From: Actinomycetes bacterium
Lineage (GTDB): Bacteria; Actinomycetota; Actinomycetes; Actinomycetales; Microbacteriaceae
NCBI GenBank assembly: GCA_023457615.1
Contig: JAEWKY010000260.1
Coordinates: 1-8,182 of the forward strand
DNA length: 8,182 bases
Direction of reading: 5' to 3'
Shown one piece after another: positions 5,548 through 8,182 of this stretch. Position 1 is the first letter of the stretch. Each line of letters starts with the position of its first letter. The notes under the pieces are model-generated. The model had not been told where the DNA came from and made no database searches. It saw only the letters and a list, made by a program, of their open reading frames with translations. Both the position numbers and the translations under genes were made by a program.

Positions 5548-6975
5548 ATGGCGAGGCGACTGCCGTCCCAGCCCCCCGTGCTGCCCGGATTCTCCTACGT
5601 GCACATCCTCGGGTCGGGCGGGTTCGCCGACGTGTTCCTCTACGAGCAGAACATGCCGCGCCGCCAGGTCGCCGTCAAGGTCATGCTGAGCGAGGTCGTC
5701 AACGACCAGGTGCGCCAGATGTTCCAGGCCGAGGCGAACCTCATGGCGCAGCTCTCGACGCACCCGTCGATCCTCACCGTCTACGAGGCGAGCGTCTCGG
5801 GCGACGGCCGGCCGTACCTCGTCATGGAGCTGTGCTCGTCGAGCCTCTCGGAGCGGTACCGGCGCGAGCGCATCCCGGTGCCCGAGGTGCTGCGCATCGC
5901 GGTGAAGATCGGATCGGCGATCGAGACGGCCCATCGCGCCGGCGTGCTGCACCGCGACATCAAGCCCTCCAACATCCTGACGACGCAGTACGGCCACCCC
6001 GTGCTCTCCGACTTCGGCATCGCCTCGACCCTCACGACCCAGCGCGAGGAGGACTCGGTGGGCCTCTCGATCCCGTGGTCGGCGCCCGAGGTGCTGCTCG
6101 ACGAGACGTCGGGCACGATCGCGAGCGAGGTCTGGGCGCTCGCCGCGACGGTCTACTCGCTGCTCGCCGGGCGCTCGCCGTTCGAGGACCCGAACGGCTC
6201 GAACAGCAGCAGCGACCTCATGTCGAGGATCGCGCGGGCGAAGCCGCAGCCGATCGGGCGCACCGACGTGCCGTCGAGCCTCGAGGCGCTGCTGCGCCGG
6301 GCGATGTCGCGGCGTCCCGAGAACCGTCCGGCGAGCGTCATCGAGCTCGTGCGCGAGCTGCAGACCATCGAGGCCGAGCTCGGCGTGCCGCAGACGCCCC
6401 TCGAGGTCGCGATGGACGAGTGGGCGCTCGGCACGGTCGCCGACCTCGAGGACCGCACGCGCCTGCGTCCCGTCCCCGGGGCGGCCCACGCCCCCGCGCC
6501 GCGCCGTCGCCGCCGGCGTGCGGGAGGGCCGGGGGAGTACGCGGGCATCGGCACCGTGCGCGAGGCGACGCCGCCGCGCCGCTTCTCGCACAGCCGGCCG
6601 GCCGCCCCGCAGCGCGGCGTCCAGGCGGTCACCTGGCTGCTGATCGCATCCGCCGTGCTCGTCATGGCGCTCGGCGCGACGGCGCTCGTCGTGCTCCTGC
6701 GCGCGTCGACCGACGAGGGCATCCCGGTCGTCGCCGACATCTCCGCGCGCGAGACCGACGGCACCGTCGAGTTCTCCTGGCCCGACCCGGGGATCGCGAC
6801 GGGCGACCTCTACGAGGTCGAGGTCGGCGGCGTGCGCACCGCGACCCAGTCCCAGCCGCGCTTCGTCGTCGACGCCTCGCCCGGGGAGACCGTGTGCATC
6901 GCCGTGACCGTCAACCGGCAGGGCAAGACCGGCGGCCAGAGCGCGGAGAAGTGCGTCGACGTCTCGGATGAGTGA
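5548..6975 (+). CDS. Membrane Ser/Thr protein kinase with extracellular FN3-like domain
   Basis: 475 residues from ATG 5548. An N-terminal Hanks-type kinase domain (~15-278) has a glycine loop LGSGGFADVF (21-30), VAVKV (K44), alpha-C glutamate E62, catalytic HRDIKPSN (D137, N142), DFG (155-157), APE (179-181) and NRP with R260, so it should be active. The segment before APE reads LSIPWS instead of the usual GTPxYM, and the normally invariant aspartate of subdomain IX is glutamate (E194 in SEVWAL). A basic, disordered juxtamembrane part follows (R319-R324). One transmembrane helix (~361-384) leads to a ~90-residue outside part with FN3-like features: EFSW, YEVEV, SPGETVCIAVTV, and cysteines C450 and C469 that could form a disulfide. 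There are no PASTA repeats. Upstream FHA and PP2C genes supply reader and eraser. The surface protein gene begins 3 bp after the stop, so the FN3 part may sense or bind that protein or another surface ligand; this is inference. Confidence 0.92.
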   Translation: MARRLPSQPPVLPGFSYVHILGSGGFADVFLYEQNMPRRQVAVKVMLSEVVNDQVRQMFQAEANLMAQLSTHPSILTVYEASVSGDGRPYLVMELCSSSLSERYRRERIPVPEVLRIAVKIGSAIETAHRAGVLHRDIKPSNILTTQYGHPVLSDFGIASTLTTQREEDSVGLSIPWSAPEVLLDETSGTIASEVWALAATVYSLLAGRSPFEDPNGSNSSSDLMSRIARAKPQPIGRTDVPSSLEALLRRAMSRRPENRPASVIELVRELQTIEAELGVPQTPLEVAMDEWALGTVADLEDRTRLRPVPGAAHAPAPRRRRRRAGGPGEYAGIGTVREATPPRRFSHSRPAAPQRGVQAVTWLLIASAVLVMALGATALVVLLRASTDEGIPVVADISARETDGTVEFSWPDPGIATGDLYEVEVGGVRTATQSQPRFVVDASPGETVCIAVTVNRQGKTGGQSAEKCVDVSDE

Positions 6976-6978
6976 ACG

Positions 6979-8182
6979 ATGAGCATCCGCTCCTGGATCG
7001 CCGCGCACCGCTCGCTCGTCGCCACCGCGACGAGCGGCACGGTCGTCGCGGCCCTCGTCGCGGGCTTCGCCCTCACCTCGTCCGGCTACACGGCGCAGAG
7101 GCTCGACCTCGGAGACGGGTCGGTGTGGGTCGCGAACGGCGGTCTGCAGGCCGTCGGACGGGCCAACCCCGAGGTGCTCGAGCTCAACTCGGTCGTGCGC
7201 ACCTCCGGCACCGACCTCGAGGTCGTGCAGCAGGGCACGACCGTGCTCGTCGTCGACCGCGCCAATGCGACGGTGCAGATCGTGGATGCGGCGAGCTCGA
7301 CGCTCGGCGAGACGACCGCGCTCCCTCCCGAGGACGCGCAGGTCTTCCTCGCGGGCACGCGCGTCGTCATCCACGCCGCCGGCACCGGCGAGCTCTGGAT
7401 CGTGCCGGTCACCGAGCTCCAGGACTTCGACGCCTCCCAGCCCACGTCGCTGAGCCTCGGCCTCGACTCGGTCGTGAGCGTCGCCCCGGACGGCACGCTC
7501 TTCGCGTACTCCGCCGAGCTCGACCAGGTGTTCCGCGTCGACGCGGCGCGCTCCGACGCGGTCGAGGCCACGTGGACCGCCGGACTCGACGACGCCGAGG
7601 ACGTGCAGGTGACGTCCGTCGGCACCAGCTGGGCGGTCGTCGACCGGGAGGGACGGCGCGTCGCCCTCGAGCGCGGCATCGTCGACCTCGCCGACTTCGT
7701 CGCGCCGGGCGGCGACATCGTGCCGCAGGAGGCCTCCGACTCGGGCGACCGCGTGCTGCTCGGCATCGAGGGCAGCCTGCTCTCCGTGCCGCTCAGCGGC
7801 GCCGCGGTCGTCCCGCTCGTCACGGGGCAGGACGGCGCTCCCGCCGCGCCGCTGCGCGTCGAGGGATGCGAGTACGGCGCGTGGTCCTCGGGCACGGCGT
7901 GGCGTCGCTGCGCGGGATCGGGCGAGGGCGCGACGCTGCCGCTCGAGGGTCCCACGTCGGGCGTCCTCGACTTCGCCGTCAACATCGACCGCGTCGTGCT
8001 CAACGACCTGCGGCGCGGGAGCACCTGGGCGGTGCAGGACGACGCGCAGCTCATCGACAACTGGGACGACCTCCTCGTCGAGGACCAGGACGAGCAGGTC
8101 GAGCAGAACGACGAGAACGTGCCCCCGACCGTCGAGGAGGAGCAGCAGCCGCCGATCGCGGTCGACGACGCGTTCGGCGCGC
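6979..8182 (+). CDS. Membrane-anchored beta-propeller-like surface protein, 3' end cut by window
   Basis: The ATG at 6979 lies 3 bp after the kinase stop and the frame stays open to the window end (401 codons). The N-terminus is short and basic, then a hydrophobic helix (~13-34, VATATSGTVVAALVAGFAL) acts as signal anchor. Residues ~40-355 are a series of short beta-rich units such as GDGSVWVAN, TTVLVVDRANATVQIVD, TRVVIHAAGTGELWIV, GTLFAYSAELDQVFRVD and TSWAVVDREGRRVAL, resembling beta-propeller blades. C297 and C311 may form a disulfide outside the cell. An acidic Glu/Asp/Gln-rich linker (~360-390) leads to PPIAVDDAFGA, which looks like the first strand of an Ig/cadherin-like repeat (VDD-FG type). 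From memory, Microbacteriaceae carry very large Ig-like/FN3 proteins with this kind of N-terminus beside kinase, FHA and PP2C genes, but I cannot verify this here. Biochemical function is unknown; the cell surface is the likely location. Confidence 0.85.
   Translation, partial: MSIRSWIAAHRSLVATATSGTVVAALVAGFALTSSGYTAQRLDLGDGSVWVANGGLQAVGRANPEVLELNSVVRTSGTDLEVVQQGTTVLVVDRANATVQIVDAASSTLGETTALPPEDAQVFLAGTRVVIHAAGTGELWIVPVTELQDFDASQPTSLSLGLDSVVSVAPDGTLFAYSAELDQVFRVDAARSDAVEATWTAGLDDAEDVQVTSVGTSWAVVDREGRRVALERGIVDLADFVAPGGDIVPQEASDSGDRVLLGIEGSLLSVPLSGAAVVPLVTGQDGAPAAPLRVEGCEYGAWSSGTAWRRCAGSGEGATLPLEGPTSGVLDFAVNIDRVVLNDLRRGSTWAVQDDAQLIDNWDDLLVEDQDEQVEQNDENVPPTVEEEQQPPIAVDDAFGA

Noticed and set aside
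5499..6971. 490-codon plus-strand frame offset from the kinase
   Set aside because: An Arg/Ala/Gly/Pro-rich shadow of the kinase frame without any motif.
6968..6982. Four-codon mini-frame ATG AGT GAA CGA TGA between kinase and surface protein genes
   Set aside because: It is a chance overlap of the kinase end with the next start codon. Nothing suggests a regulatory leader peptide.
5041..7374. 777-codon open frame on the minus strand across phosphatase, kinase and surface protein genes
   Set aside because: It is antisense to three well-supported genes with intact motifs. Its product is mainly Arg/Ala/Asp/His/Gly with no recognisable domain, as expected for the mirror frame of high-GC coding DNA.
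1..8182. CRISPR array, tRNA/rRNA genes, insertion sequence or phage genes
   Set aside because: I saw no regularly spaced repeats, tRNA-like T-loop sequences, transposase motifs or terminal inverted repeats in reading both strands.

Overview
The window is very GC-rich, strongly biased to G/C-ending codons and almost fully coding, with short intergenic gaps. The gene families and layout suggest a high-GC actinobacterium, most likely of the family Microbacteriaceae. That placement rests on my recall of family-specific protein features, not on a search. Two unrelated gene modules meet at about position 3950.

Left module (1-3945): amine/polyamine catabolism. A divergent promoter region (2386-2499) separates a minus-strand operon from a plus-strand gene. 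The operon is an Lrp/AsnC regulator, a class III PLP aminotransferase, and a DAO-type FAD oxidoreductase cut by the left edge. The plus-strand gene encodes a gamma-aminobutyraldehyde dehydrogenase (PatD-like). Together they fit conversion of a terminal amine such as putrescine to an aminoaldehyde, then to GABA or a related acid, under local Lrp-type control. The divergent region carries two copies of a 9-bp repeat and promoter-like elements placed so that both transcripts could start at or next to their start codons.

Right module (4008-8182): a phospho-Ser/Thr signalling cassette. In order it encodes an FHA phosphothreonine-reader with a proline-rich N-terminal region, a soluble PP2C phosphatase (4-bp overlap with FHA), a single-pass membrane Ser/Thr kinase whose outside part looks like one FN3-type domain rather than PASTA repeats, and, 3 bp downstream, the start of a membrane-anchored extracytoplasmic protein. 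The visible 401 residues of that last protein look like a beta-propeller followed by an acidic linker, and its family probably continues into Ig/FN3-like repeats beyond the window. Reader, eraser, writer and a surface protein in one co-directional run suggest a membrane-spanning phospho-signalling system. This is the part of the window most likely to be a poorly characterised system.

No tRNA, rRNA, CRISPR array, insertion sequence or phage gene was seen. The first ~43 bases have codon use unlike the rest and may be a contig-end artefact.
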